NCBI RefSeq assembly: GCF_022682495.2 | Contig: NC_071391.1 | Coordinates: 44,173,998 to 44,237,997 of the forward strand | DNA from: Desmodus rotundus | Taxonomy: Eukaryota; Chordata; Mammalia; Chiroptera; Phyllostomidae | Direction: 5' to 3' | Length of the DNA: 64,000 nt | Part shown: positions 51,354-61,763 of the stretch, one piece after another | Numbering within the stretch: position 1 is the first letter of the stretch | Layout: each line of letters starts with the position of its first letter | Notes under the pieces: model-generated | Told to the model about the DNA's origin: nothing | Seen by the model: only the letters and a program-made list of their open reading frames with translations | Database searches by the model: none | Position numbers and translations under genes: made by a program

Positions 51354-52150
51354 TAAAAAATATGAACAGTAAAAATGACAGCAAACTCACAGTTATTAAC
51401 AACCACACCTAAAACAAAAACAAAAGCAAACTAAGCAAACAACTAGAACAGGAACAGAACCACAGAAATGGAGATCACATGGAGGGTTATCGATAGGGGA
51501 GCAGGAGGGGGAGAGTGGGGGGAAAGGTACAGAGAATAAGTAGCATAAATGATAGGTGGAAAATAGACAGGGGGAGGGTAAGAATAGTGTAGGAAATGTA
51601 GAAGCCAAAGAACTTATAAGTATGACCCATGGACATGAACTATAAGGGGGGAATGTGGGAGGGAGGGGGTGGGCAGGATGGAGTTGAGTGAAGGGGGGGA
51701 AATGGGACAACTGTAATAGCATAATCAATAAATATATTTTTAAAAATCAAAAAAAACTATGAACAATAAAATGGCAATGATTACAAACCTATCAACAATT
51801 GAATCTAAAAAACAAACTAATTTAATCAAACAGAAGAGAAACAGAATCATAGGTATGGAGAACATATTGAGGGCAGCCAGATGCGGGGAGAGATTGGGGA
51901 AATATGTGAAAAGGTGAAGGGATTAAAAAGCACATATTGGCAGTTACAGAATAGTCATGGTCACGGGGATGTAAAGTGCAGCACCGGAAATGGAGAAGCC
52001 AAAGAACGTATATGCCTCATGGACATGAACAAGGGTGTGGGGATTGCCTGAGGGAGTGGAGGGTACTGAGTGGAGGGGTCCAAAGGGGGAAAGTTGGGAC
52101 AACTGTAATAGCATAATCAATGAAATATAATTTTAAAGAAAGAGATACAA
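51354..52150 (+). repeat. Two tandem diverged 3' UTR units of the HAL1-like element
   Basis: Unit 1 (about 51354-51755) and unit 2 (about 51759-52140) both begin TATGAACARTAAAA. Both contain AGAAGCCAAAGAAC and a CATGGACATGAAC motif followed by a G-rich stretch. Both end with GGGACAACTGTAATAGC and then ATAATCAAT. Each has its own A-rich end. The units are clearly diverged from each other. Confidence 0.75.
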
Positions 52151-52185
52151 CAACCAAAAAAAAAAAAAAAAGAAAGTTAAAAATG

Positions 52186-52770
52186 AAACTGCTTTTTGAC
52201 CCAGAAATTCCACTTTTGGGAATATATTTTAAGAATCCCAAAACACCAATTCAAAAGAATATATGCGCCCCTATGTTCATAGCAACGTTATTTACAACAG
52301 CCAAGATCTGGAAACAGCCTAAGTGCCCATCAGTAGACGAATGGATTAAAAAGCTGTGGTACATTTGCACAATGGAATACTACCCAGAGGTGAAAAAGAA
52401 GAAAATGTTACCTCGTGGGCAGCATGGATGGACCTGGAGAATATCATGCTAAGTGAAATAAGCCAGTCAGTGAAGGACAAACACCATATGATCTCACTTA
52501 TATGTGGAATGTAATAAGCAAAAACTAATGAAAAAAAAATTGAAACTGAGGCATAGACACATGGAACATACTGACAACTGATGGGGGGTAGGTAGGAAGC
52601 TGGGGCTGGATCCAAGGAGGTGAAGGGATTAGCCAAAGAATGTATGTGCATGACCCATGGACATCGACAATGGTGTGGGGATTGGCCATGAATGGGTCAG
52701 GTAGAGGCAGGCAAAGGGGAAAATGTGGGGTCAACTGTAATAGCATAAACAATGAAATATAATTAAAAAC
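52186..52770 (+). mobile_element. Old LINE-1, right part (end of ORF2 and 3' UTR)
   Basis: Continuation of the L1 that starts near 45170: the ORF2 end (GAAACTGCTTTTTGACCC at the left edge) and a 3' UTR ending GTCAACTGTAATAGC, then AATATAATTAAAAACC. Homology carries on directly from 49747 once the nested element and one target repeat are removed. A short L1-like scrap (TATGTGGAATCAAAGAAC) follows at about 52778-52840. Confidence 0.8.
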
Positions 52771-52980
52771 CAACTATTTATGTGGAATCAAAGAACAAAA
52801 TAAAAAAAATACATAATAAAAATAATTTTAAAAAGCTTTATATAAATCACTCACTGAGGCAAATGAACTTTATATTGAAACCCTGAGATAAAAGTGTGTT
52901 TTAAAAAATTAAGCCTTTAAAGGGACTGCTTTAAGGAAAGGAAGGAAAAGAGAAAGACAGAGGAACACAGGTAGGAAATA

Positions 52981-55900
52981 ATGGCAATGAATAACTACCT
53001 ATCGATAATAACCTTAAACGTAAATGGATTAAATGCTCCAATCAAAAGACATAGAACAGCTGAATGGATAAGAAAACATGACCCACACATATGCTGCCTA
53101 CAAGAAACCCATCTCAGGACAAAAGACTTACACAGACTGAAAGTGAAGGGCTGGAAACAAATTTTCCAAGCAAACGGACAGGAAAAAAAAGCAGGGGTAG
53201 CAATACTCATATCAGACAAAATAGACTTCCAAAGAAGGGCCATAAAGAGAGATCCAGAAGGTCACTTCATAATACTCAAAGGAAGAATCCACCAAGAAGA
53301 CATAAACATTATAAATATATATGCACCCAACATAGGAGCACCCAAATACATAAAGAAAATCTTGGAGGACTTCAAGAAAGATATTGACAGCAACACAATT
53401 ATAGTAGGGGATTTTAACACCCCACTATCAAAAATGGACAGGTCTTCCAAACAAAAGATCAACAAAGATATTGTGTCACTTAACAATACCCTAGAGGAAA
53501 TGGACTTAACTGATATATACAGAGCTTTTCATCCCAAAGAAGCAAAATACACATTCTACTCAAGTGTTCATGGAACTTTTTCAAAGATAGACCACATGAT
53601 AGGACACAAAGCAAGCCTCAACAAATTCAAGAAAATTGAAATCATATCAAGCATCTTCTCTGACCACAAGGGTATGAAACTAGAAACCAACCCCAAGGGT
53701 AAAAACCCAAAACACTCAAAAACATGGAGACTGAATAGCATGCTATTAAACAATGAATGGGTCAAGAACGAGATTAGGGAAGAAATCAAAAACTTCCTGG
53801 AAACAAATGAAAACGAACTCACAACAACCCAAAACCTATGGGACACAGCAAAGGCAGTCCTGAGAGGGAAGTTCATAGCAATACAGGCCTACCTTAAGAA
53901 GTTAGAAACAGTTCACACAAACAACCTAACCCTACGCCTACAAGAACTGGAGGAACAACAACAAAGACAGCCCAGAGCAAGCAGAAGGAAGGAAATAACC
54001 AAGATCAGAGCAGAACTAAATGACATAGAGACTAAAAGCACAATTGTAAGGATCAATGAATCCAGGAGCTGGTTCTTTGAAAAGATAAACAAAATCGACA
54101 AGCCTTTAAGTAGGCTCATCAAGAAAAAAAGAGAGAGGATCCAAATAAACAGAATTAGAAATGAAAGTGGAGAGATTACAACTGATACCACAGAAATACA
54201 AAGGATCGTAAGAAATTACTATGAAGACCTGTATGCTAAGAAATTTGAAAACCTAGATGAAATGGACACATTTCTAGAAAAATATAACCTTCCAAAACTG
54301 AATGAAGAAGAAGCAGAAAACCTGAACAGACCAATATCAGCAAAGGAAATTGAAGCAGTCATCAAGAAACTCCCATCACACAAAAGCCCTGGACCAGATG
54401 GTTTCACAGGAGATTTCTACAAAGCATTTAAGGAAGAACTAACCCCTATCCTTCACAGACTATTCGAAAAAATCCAAACTGATGGAAGACTCCCAAACTC
54501 TTTTTATGAAGCCAGCATCATCCTAATCCCAAAACCAGATAAAGACACAACGAAGAAAGAAAACTTCAGGCCAATATCGCTGATGAACATAGACGCTAAA
54601 ATTCTCAACAAAATATTAGCAAACCGCATCCAGCAATATATTAAAAAGATCATCCACCATGACCAAGTGGGATTCATCCCAGGGATGCAAGGATGGTACA
54701 ATATTCGCAAATCAATAAACATAATACATCACATCAACAACAGCAAAGACAAAAATCACATGATCATATCAATAGATGCGGAAAAAGCATTCGATAAGAT
54801 ACAGCATCCATTTCTGATAAAAACACTCAGCAAAGTGGGAATAAAGGGAGCAGTCCTCAACATAATTAAGGCCATATATGAGAGACCTACAGCCAACATC
54901 ACACTCAATGGACAAAAACTTAGAGCTTTCCCACTAAGATCAGGAACTAGACAAGGATGCCCTCTCTCACCACTCCTATTCAACATAGTATTGGAAGTCA
55001 TAGCCACAGCAATCAGACAAGAAAAAGCAATAAAAGGCATCCAAATTGGAAAGGAGGAAATGAAACTGTCACTGTTTGCAGACAACATGATAGTGTACAT
55101 GGAAAACCCTATAGACTCCACTCAAAAACTACTCGACCTAATAAATGAATTTGGCAAAACAGCTGGATACAGAGTCAATACTCAGAAATCAAAAGCATTC
55201 CTGTACACCAACAACGAATTTGCAGAAACAGAAATCAGGAAAAAAATCCCATTTGATATAGCAACAAGAAAAATAAAGTACCTAGGAATAAACCTAACCA
55301 AGGAGGTAAAAGACCTGTACTCAGAAAACTACACAACACTGAAGAAAGAAATTAAGGAAGATACAAACAAATGGAAGCATGTACCATGTTCATGGATTGG
55401 AAGAATTAACATCATCAAAATGGCCATACTACCCAAAGCAATTTATAGATTCAATGCAATCCCTATTAGAGTACCCATGACATATTTCACAGATATAGAA
55501 CAAACATTGCAGAAATTCATATGGAACCATAAACGACCTCGAATAGCAGCAGCAATTTTGAGAAAGAAGAACAAAGCAGGAGGGATCACAATACCTGATA
55601 TCAAACTGTATTACAAGGCCACTGTAATCAAAACAGCCTGGTACTGGCATAAAAACAGGCACATAGACCAATGGAACAGAATAGAGAGCCCAGAAATAAA
55701 CTCAAATCTATACGATCAATTAATATTTGACAAAGGAGGCAGGAGCATAAAATGGAGCAAAAACAGTCTCTTCAACAGATGGTGTTGGGAGATCTGGACA
55801 GCTACGTGCAAAAAAATGAAACTCGATCACCAACTTACACCATACACGAAAATAAACTCAAGATGGATAAAAGACTTAAATATAAGTGGTAACACCATAA

Positions 55901-56802
55901 AAGTCCTTGAGGAAAACATTGGCAGGAAAATCTCAGACATTCCACGCAGCAACATCCTCACAGACACATCCCCTAAAGCAAGGGACATAAAGGAAAGAAT
56001 AAACAAATGGGACCTCATCAAAATAAAAAGCTTCTGCAGGGCTAAAGAGAACAGCATTAAAATACAAAGAGAACCAACAGTATGGGAAAACATATTTACC
56101 AATGATACCTCAGACAAGGGCCTGATCTCCAAAATATATAAAGAACTCACACGACTCCACTCCAGGAAGACAAACAACCCAATTAAAAAATGGGCAAACG
56201 ACTTGAACAGACACTTCTCCAAGGAAGACATACAGAGGGCCCAGAGACATATGAAAAGATGCTCAGCATCACTAGCCATCAGAGAGATGCAAATTAAAAC
56301 CACAATGAGGTACCATCTCACACCAGTCAGAATGGCCAACATAAACAAATCCACAAACAAATGTTGGAGAGGATGTGGAGAAAAGGGAACCCTCGTGCAC
56401 TGTTGGTGGGAATGCAGACTGGTGAGGCCACTGTGGAAAACAGTATGGAATTTCCTCAGAAAACTAAAAATGGAACTGCCCTTTGACCCAGTAATTCCGC
56501 TGCTGGGATTATACCCTAAGAACACTGAAACACCAATCCAAAAGAAGCTGTGTACCCCAATGTTCATAGCAGCACAATTTACAATAGCCAAGTACTGGAA
56601 GCAACCTAAGTGCCCATCAGCAAACGAGTGGATCCAAAAACTATGGTATATTTACACAATGGAATTCTACGCAGCAGAGAGAAAGAAGGAGCTTATACCC
56701 TTTGCAACAGCATGGATGAAACTGGAGAGCATTATGCTAAGTGAAACAAGCCAGGAAGTGAGGGACAAATACCATATGATCTCACCTTTAACTGGAACAT
56801 AA
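52981..56802 (+). CDS. LINE-1 ORF2 (endonuclease-reverse transcriptase), unbroken but with a changed catalytic residue
   Basis: A 1273-codon frame, the normal ORF2 length (human 1275). In L1 this protein nicks DNA and copies element RNA by target-primed reverse transcription. The endonuclease residues look intact: N13, E42, D144 and N146 (GDFNT), D204, and S227-D228-H229. The reverse transcriptase carries [17 protein letters not shown] and [18 protein letters not shown]. The catalytic box at 699-702 reads FADN where L1 has FADD: codon 702 (55084-55086) is AAC, one G-to-A step from GAC. The C-terminal Cys-rich motif is whole (C1128, C1132, H1140, C1145). The start MAMNNYLS aligns with other L1 starts. 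With that Asp lost, I infer no polymerase activity. It is not a host gene. Confidence 0.9.
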   Translation: MAMNNYLSIITLNVNGLNAPIKRHRTAEWIRKHDPHICCLQETHLRTKDLHRLKVKGWKQIFQANGQEKKAGVAILISDKIDFQRRAIKRDPEGHFIILKGRIHQEDINIINIYAPNIGAPKYIKKILEDFKKDIDSNTIIVGDFNTPLSKMDRSSKQKINKDIVSLNNTLEEMDLTDIYRAFHPKEAKYTFYSSVHGTFSKIDHMIGHKASLNKFKKIEIISSIFSDHKGMKLETNPKGKNPKHSKTWRLNSMLLNNEWVKNEIREEIKNFLETNENELTTTQNLWDTAKAVLRGKFIAIQAYLKKLETVHTNNLTLRLQELEEQQQRQPRASRRKEITKIRAELNDIETKSTIVRINESRSWFFEKINKIDKPLSRLIKKKRERIQINRIRNESGEITTDTTEIQRIVRNYYEDLYAKKFENLDEMDTFLEKYNLPKLNEEEAENLNRPISAKEIEAVIKKLPSHKSPGPDGFTGDFYKAFKEELTPILHRLFEKIQTDGRLPNSFYEASIILIPKPDKDTTKKENFRPISLMNIDAKILNKILANRIQQYIKKIIHHDQVGFIPGMQGWYNIRKSINIIHHINNSKDKNHMIISIDAEKAFDKIQHPFLIKTLSKVGIKGAVLNIIKAIYERPTANITLNGQKLRAFPLRSGTRQGCPLSPLLFNIVLEVIATAIRQEKAIKGIQIGKEEMKLSLFADNMIVYMENPIDSTQKLLDLINEFGKTAGYRVNTQKSKAFLYTNNEFAETEIRKKIPFDIATRKIKYLGINLTKEVKDLYSENYTTLKKEIKEDTNKWKHVPCSWIGRINIIKMAILPKAIYRFNAIPIRVPMTYFTDIEQTLQKFIWNHKRPRIAAAILRKKNKAGGITIPDIKLYYKATVIKTAWYWHKNRHIDQWNRIESPEINSNLYDQLIFDKGGRSIKWSKNSLFNRWCWEIWTATCKKMKLDHQLTPYTKINSRWIKDLNISGNTIKVLEENIGRKISDIPRSNILTDTSPKARDIKERINKWDLIKIKSFCRAKENSIKIQREPTVWENIFTNDTSDKGLISKIYKELTRLHSRKTNNPIKKWANDLNRHFSKEDIQRAQRHMKRCSASLAIREMQIKTTMRYHLTPVRMANINKSTNKCWRGCGEKGTLVHCWWECRLVRPLWKTVWNFLRKLKMELPFDPVIPLLGLYPKNTETPIQKKLCTPMFIAAQFTIAKYWKQPKCPSANEWIQKLWYIYTMEFYAAERKKELIPFATAWMKLESIMLSETSQEVRDKYHMISPLTGT

Positions 56803-56870
56803 GCAATAGAAGGAAAAAGCAAACAAATTATAACCAGAGTCATTGAAGTTAAGAACAATCTAACAATAGC

Positions 56871-56910
56871 CAGGGCGGGGGTGGGGGGTGGGGGCGGGGA
56901 CAGTGGGTAG
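56871..56910 (+). other. G-run tract in the L1 3' UTR (possible G-quadruplex)
   Basis: Runs of three or more G (GGGCGGGGGTGGGG and onward) separated by short loops, right after ORF2. L1 3' UTRs of other mammals carry similar polypurine tracts able to form G-quadruplexes. Folding here is inferred. Confidence 0.55.
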
Positions 56911-57364
56911 AGGGCATTACAGGAACTACTATAAAGGACACATGGACAAAACCAAGGGGGAGGGTGGAGAGGGGGGAAGGAGGTGGGTTCAGCTGGGGTG
57001 GGGTGGAGGGATGGGGAGAAAAGGCATACAACTGTAATTGAATAACAATAAAAAAAAAAAATTAAGCCTTTGATTTTTCTTGCAACAAGAAAACAAGGAT
57101 TACGTAATTTTTATTTAAGAAACACTGGAAATTTTGGAGTATCAAACATAGTATATTTTTGGAGTACCACATTTCACATAAAGATTTTCCATAATAAATG
57201 GAAAACAGAAAGACCTTAATACCCCACATATGTAAACAAATAAACATTTTAATTTATTTTACCACAAACGCATGTGCACTGTGTGTGTAGAACTTAATTT
57301 TACATACATTTTATGTATTTTAAGATACTCATGTAGTCATGAGTTTTTGCTAGTTTAGCCAAAA

Positions 57365-57440
57365 TTATCTATATGTATCTATCTTTCTATTATCTATCTA
57401 TCATCTACCTATCTATCTCCTTGCCTATCTATCTTTAAGA
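57365..57440. repeat. (TATC)n microsatellite, imperfect
   Basis: Repeated TATC/TATCTA units with substitutions over about 75 bp. Confidence 0.85.
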
Positions 57441-57705
57441 TACAAAGTTCTTTAGGGAAAATGCTCTTTTGTTTAAATCTTCAGTTGTTTCACTTTTTGA
57501 CACAATGAAAATGCCAGCAGTGGGAGCACAGTGAGAGGGAAATCAGGTCTTCCATAAGGTTGAGACTGTGGGCTTAATATGTGATAGATTGCAGAAGAAA
57601 TAACTGAAACCTACACAAAAAATAAACAAACACTTAAAAATTTATGGCCATATAATATTTTAGGTTTAGTAGGTTATTTCTGTAGATGAAAATTTATGAT
57701 TTTTT

Positions 57706-58247
57706 TATGGGGAACCGTTCCAAGCATGGGAAATGTGGCCCAGCCCCCACTTGGAATAGCCAGTGGGCAGGACCCACATCCACGGATAGGTTCTCCTGTG
57801 GGGAATCAGGCCTGCATTGTACCTAGGCTGCTTTGAGACTTGCTCTTGCTAAAACTCCCTCCCCTTGATTTGAGGCAGCAAACCTTTACTGCATATCTTT
57901 AAAGTAACTTCCTAAAATCTATGCTAAACCTCCCAAGGACCAGTGTAACCAGCTTAACCACTTTTCCCTTTACATTTGCAAATATACTTCCTCTTTTATG
58001 TAATTAGCAACATCCTCTCCTTTGTTTTCTGTAACTGCCTAAAGCAAACCTGTGCATAGTAAATGAGGACCATCCTCAATGTAATGTGCCCAGAAAAGCA
58101 ATAAAAGCCTGGCATGGCAAGGGTCGAGGAGCTCTCCTCTTGAGAGAGTGGCCGCATAGTCCCTTTTCCTCCACAGGACTCGGTAGTGCGTGTGTATTTG
58201 TCTATTGCTGCCACAACACAGGATCCTGTGGGCTGGGATCCACATCA
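57706..58247 (+). mobile_element. Solo LTR of the same endogenous retrovirus family, copy 2
   Basis: 542 bp, co-linear with 28231-28776: shared GGTTCTCCTGTGGGGAATC, TTTAAAGTAACTTCCTAAAA, ACCATCCTCAATGTAATGTG and AATAAA at 58100-58105. It starts TATGGGGAACCG and ends CCACATCA. T-rich flanks (TTTTTT on each side) probably are its target repeats. No internal retroviral genes are present. Confidence 0.7.
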
Positions 58248-58841
58248 ATTTTTTATTGTATTCCAGAATTTTGTATTAGTACAAATCCCCCTCAATTTCT
58301 TAAAACACTTTAAACATATATTGACAACTCACTAACATTTCACATGAGTGTTTTGCATAATGTGAAGTATGTCTGAAATGCCCACAAATTTAACTTAGTT
58401 CTTAGAGGACAGGGAAATTTGCTCTATCAACTTAGATCAATAAAATAGTGAAGTCACCACTGCCAATCATTTCTGCATCAGCAGAATTATAAAAAAAGGT
58501 AAGAATAGCTCACTCTTCTCCCTCTTAAAGATTCTCAGATGTGGGTCAGGAGTACCTAAAAACTTCTAGAAGAAATATGTATCTCTACTGATCTTAGTAG
58601 GCTAAAGAGAAACTTGTCTGGCACAGTAAGTAATTTGGGAACAATATCTTGATCTCAGTGCATGTGTTATTCTTAAACAATATGAATAAAAGGAGAATTC
58701 TTTTTCTTCCTGGTTCACCAGCACAAATGCCTGCTATTGTCATCAATTAATCATGTGTTTTTACACACGTAAACTAAGTGACATTATTATGTGATTAAAT
58801 TGTTTTATAAAAGTTTTATCAAATATACATATGTGCATATG

Positions 58842-58912
58842 GGTTTGTGTGTGTATGTATGTGTATATATGTATGTGTGCATATACATATATGTATATGT
58901 ATATATATTTCT
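58842..58912. repeat. (TG/TA)n microsatellite
   Basis: Alternating TG and TA with TGTATGTGTG and ATATACATAT runs. Confidence 0.85.
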
Positions 58913-58999
58913 TACTTCTTGCTTAAAGCTTAAGTACCTATCAATCTGAGTCCCTTTTTTAACTTCACAATAGTTCATAATACGAACAGATCTTAACTC

Positions 59000-59220
59000 A
59001 TTTAACTATTTTCCTACTGATGGCCATTCGAATTGTAAAATCTCATTTCAAAAGCTGTTGAAGTAAGAGTCCTCATCAAGTCTCTGAATTCATGAACAAG
59101 CATCCAAGTACGAATGTAGGGCAGTACTAAAAATGAGAATTTCTGGGCTAAAAGGCATGTGTATTTTAAGTTGACACATACAACAAAATAGCTGACAGAA
59201 TACTATGCAACTCTAATTTA
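59000..59220 (-). mobile_element. Probable ancient LINE-1 fragment
   Basis: Weak match to antisense L1: CATCCAAGTACGAATG and TTCTGGGCTAAAAGGCATGT, then GTATTTTAAGTTG, echoing the usual 'gctgggtcaaagggtatg' stretch of old L1s. It lies just downstream of the minus-strand OR at 59385. Confidence 0.4.
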
Positions 59221-59384
59221 GGTTATGACACATATGGTACAGTACAGAAATGTGCATTCTCTATACATGTATGAAGCTTTCTAACTTTGACAAGGTGATG
59301 AGCACTCTCTCCTTCCACGCAACACCTTTGGTGATGAAAATAACTGTCTTTAGGGTAATCATCTCATCAACACAGACACCTGTA

Positions 59385-60320
59385 TTATTTTCTTTGAAGA
59401 AAGAGGTGGATTAGTCCCTGGCGAATCTGCTTGGTCTTAACACTGTAGATGATGGGATTGAGCACAGGAGGCACCAGAAGATAGACATTGGCCAGGAGCA
59501 GACGGACAGCAGGTGCAGCATGCTTCATGAAGCGGTGCACCAGAGCCACGCTGATCATGGGTACATAGTACACAAGGACTGCACAGATATGTGAAACACA
59601 TGTGTTGAGGGCTTTCTGCCGTCCTTCCCCAGAGGTAATGCCCAGCACTGTGTAGAGGATCAGCACATAAGAAATGATGATGAGCAGCGAGTCCAGACCA
59701 AAAGTGGAAGTTACAATGCAGAGCCCCAGAATGCTGTTGGGCCGAGTATTGCCACAGGGGAGCTGGATAAGATCTGAGTGAAGACAGTAGGAGTGGGAGA
59801 GGACCTTGTGGCCACAGAAGGGCAGACGCTTCAGGAGAAAGGGCAGTGGGAACATGAGCATGACACTCTTCAGTCCAAGAGCAGCACCAGTACCAGCAAT
59901 ACGGGGCAGGGTCAGGATAGCAGTGTACCGCAATGGGTTGTAGATGGCCACAAAGCGATCCACAGACATGGCCAGCAGAACTCCTGATTCCATGATGGAA
60001 AAGGAATGTATGGAGAACATCTGTAAAAGGCAGGCTGCAAAGGAGATCTTATTGGCACCAAGAAGGAAGATGCCCAGCACTGTGGGCAGTGTAGAAACAG
60101 AGACACCAAGCTCTGCAAAGGCCAGCATAGCAAGAAATAGGTACATTGGCTGGTGCAGAGAGGGGCTGTTCTTGATCACTGCCAGAATGAGACTATTACC
60201 CACAAGGGCCACAAAATATGTAGAGCAGAATGGGAAGATAAACCAAGGGTAAAGGGCTTCCAGCCCAGGGAGGCCAGTAAGAAGAAAATATTCTGGGGTG
60301 AGTTGACTTCTGTTGAACAT
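59385..60320 (-). CDS. Olfactory receptor, family 51, subfamily not assigned; possible mosaic
   Basis: Intact 311-codon class I OR on the minus strand: N3 (NRS) glycosylation site, GN at 41-42, LHQPMYLFLAMLAFAELG, SVDRFVAIYNPLRYTAIL, KALNTCVSHICAVLVYY and NPIIYS. The frame is open 33 codons further upstream to an ATG at 60419. That stretch is not OR-like and contains a good acceptor-like site (CTCATTCTAG on the minus strand, AG at 60375-60374), so it probably spans an intron end. I placed the start at 60320, where MFNRS begins a normal receptor. Residues up to about 180 track the OR51J1-like gene; from LHSDLIQLPC onward they track the gene at 15746. Subfamily not recognised. Confidence 0.88.
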   Translation of the reverse strand: MFNRSQLTPEYFLLTGLPGLEALYPWFIFPFCSTYFVALVGNSLILAVIKNSPSLHQPMYLFLAMLAFAELGVSVSTLPTVLGIFLLGANKISFAACLLQMFSIHSFSIMESGVLLAMSVDRFVAIYNPLRYTAILTLPRIAGTGAALGLKSVMLMFPLPFLLKRLPFCGHKVLSHSYCLHSDLIQLPCGNTRPNSILGLCIVTSTFGLDSLLIIISYVLILYTVLGITSGEGRQKALNTCVSHICAVLVYYVPMISVALVHRFMKHAAPAVRLLLANVYLLVPPVLNPIIYSVKTKQIRQGLIHLFLQRK

Positions 60321-60787
60321 TTCCTTATATTGGAGTTGGGGATGTTGATCTAGGCAGGTGCCAGGGATACAACCTAGAATGAGACACACAAAGCTAATTT
60401 GGGACTGAGAAGGGACCACATATCCTGGTTTCTACTACTATCTGCCAACTTACATGCCTCTTCCATTCAATGACCTGTTCCATTTGGTCTTCAATCCTAA
60501 GTAAACCTGTGGAGTCATGACTTGCAAACAGGTATATTGCCAGAATGAGAGAATTTGGTAGAAGAGTGTATTACTCATAATTCAAACTAATCTGCACACT
60601 GATTTCGCTGTGTATATTTGGTAAGGATTGAATGTTTCTCATCACTATGAAGAGAAGGTATTTTTTAACTTAAAGAATACACTCACATAAAGAAAGCTGT
60701 AGTCTATTAGATATTCTAAAACCCCCCATTAGAGCATTTTGGATTTTAAGTGGCTGAAGGGCACAGAGTTTAAGAATAAACTTACTT

Positions 60788-61747
60788 GCATTTTTAGTTT
60801 TCTGAGGAAATTCCATATTGTTTTCCATAGTGGCCTCACCAGTCTGCATTCCCACCAACAGTGCACTAGGGTTCCCTTTCCTCTGCATCCTCTCCAACAT
60901 TTGTTTGTGGATTTGTTTATGTTGGCCACTCTGACTGGTGTGAGATGGTACCTCATTGTGGTTTTATTTTGCATCTCTCTGATGGCTAGTGATGCTGAGC
61001 ATCTTTTCATATGTCTCTGGGCCCTCTGTATGTCTTCCTTGGAGAAGTGTCTGTTCAAGTCGTTTGCCCATTTTTTAATTGGGTTGTTTGTCTTCCTGGA
61101 GTGGAGTCGTGTGAGTTCTTTATATATTTTGGAGATCAGGCCCTTGTCTGAGGTATCATAGAAAACTAAAAATGGAACTGCCCTTTGACCCAGCAATTCC
61201 ACTGCTGGGATTATACCCTAAGAACACTGAAACACCAATCCAAAAGAACCTGTGCACCCCAATGTTCATAGCAGCACAATTTACAATAGCCAAGTACTGG
61301 AAGCAACCTAAGTGCCCATCAGCAAACGAGTAGATCCAAAAACTATGGTATATTTACACAATGGAATTCTATGCAGCAGAGAGAAAGAAGGAGCTTATAC
61401 CCTTTGCAACAGCATGGATGAAACTGGAGAGCATCATGCTAAGTGAAATAAGCCAGGTGGTGAGGGACAAATACCATATGATCTCACCTTTAACTGGAAC
61501 ATAATCAATAGAAGAAAAAAGGAAACAAAATATAACCAGAGACATTGAAGTTAAGAACAATCTAACAATAGCTGGGGGGGGGGGCAGTGGAAAGAGGGCA
61601 TTACAGGAACTACTATAAAGGACACATGGACAAAACCAAAGGGGAGGGTGGAGGTGGGGGAGGGAGGTGGGTTCAGCTGGGGAGGGGTGGAGGGATGGGG
61701 AGAAAAGGCATTCAACTGTAATTGAATAACAATAAAAATTTTAAAAA
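60788..61747. mobile_element. LINE-1 3' fragment with 5' inversion (twin priming)
   Basis: Flanked by a perfect 16-bp repeat AAGAATAAACTTACTT at 60772-60787 and 61748-61763. The first part (60788 to about 61159) is late ORF2 in minus orientation. The second (about 61160-61747) is the ORF2 end, 3' UTR and tail in plus orientation. At the switch the short string GAAAACTAAAAATG is present at the ends of both parts. One pair of target repeats around both halves shows a single insertion. The sequence is very close to the L1 at 52919-57060, so it is of the same young type. Confidence 0.9.
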
Positions 61748-61763
61748 AAGAATAAACTTACTT

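Larger units (their letters stand above)
49748..52170 (+). mobile_element. ORF1-only LINE-1 relative (HAL1-like), full length, nested in an older L1
   Basis: A 2423-bp insertion flanked by a perfect 15-bp target repeat, AGAAAGTTAAAAATG, at 49733-49747 and 52171-52185. It starts with GGGGAGAACCAAGATGGCGG, the kind of start L1 5' UTRs have, and ends in a poly(A) run (52156-52171). Inside are a GC-rich 5' UTR, one ORF1 and a 3' UTR. There is no reverse transcriptase sequence at all. That is the layout of half-L1 (HAL1) elements, known mammalian non-autonomous L1 derivatives that need another L1's ORF2 protein. The host is the old L1, whose ORF2 homology resumes exactly after the right repeat. 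Confidence 0.85.
52919..57060 (+). mobile_element. Young 5'-truncated LINE-1 with unbroken ORF2
   Basis: A 4.1-kb L1 bounded by a target repeat with core ATTAAGCCTTT (52908-52918 and 57061-57071), up to 16 bp if the adjoining A run is counted. The left flank TTTTAAAAAA fits the L1 endonuclease site TT/AAAA. The copy starts at AAAGGGACTGCTTTAAG, the last codons of ORF1, so it has the intergenic gap, the whole of ORF2, a G-rich 3' UTR and a poly(A) tail. The lack of stops in 3.8 kb indicates a recent insertion. Confidence 0.9.

Noticed and set aside
55827..56591. 254-codon open frame on -
   Set aside because: Antisense shadow of the intact L1 ORF2.
28231..58247. One provirus bounded by the two similar LTRs
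   Set aside because: Each LTR has its own flanking repeat and the 29 kb between them holds an OR gene and L1s but no retroviral genes.
60321..60419. N-terminal extension of the OR at 59385 by 33 codons
   Set aside because: The stretch contains a splice-acceptor-like site and no receptor features; starting at 60320 gives a normal OR.
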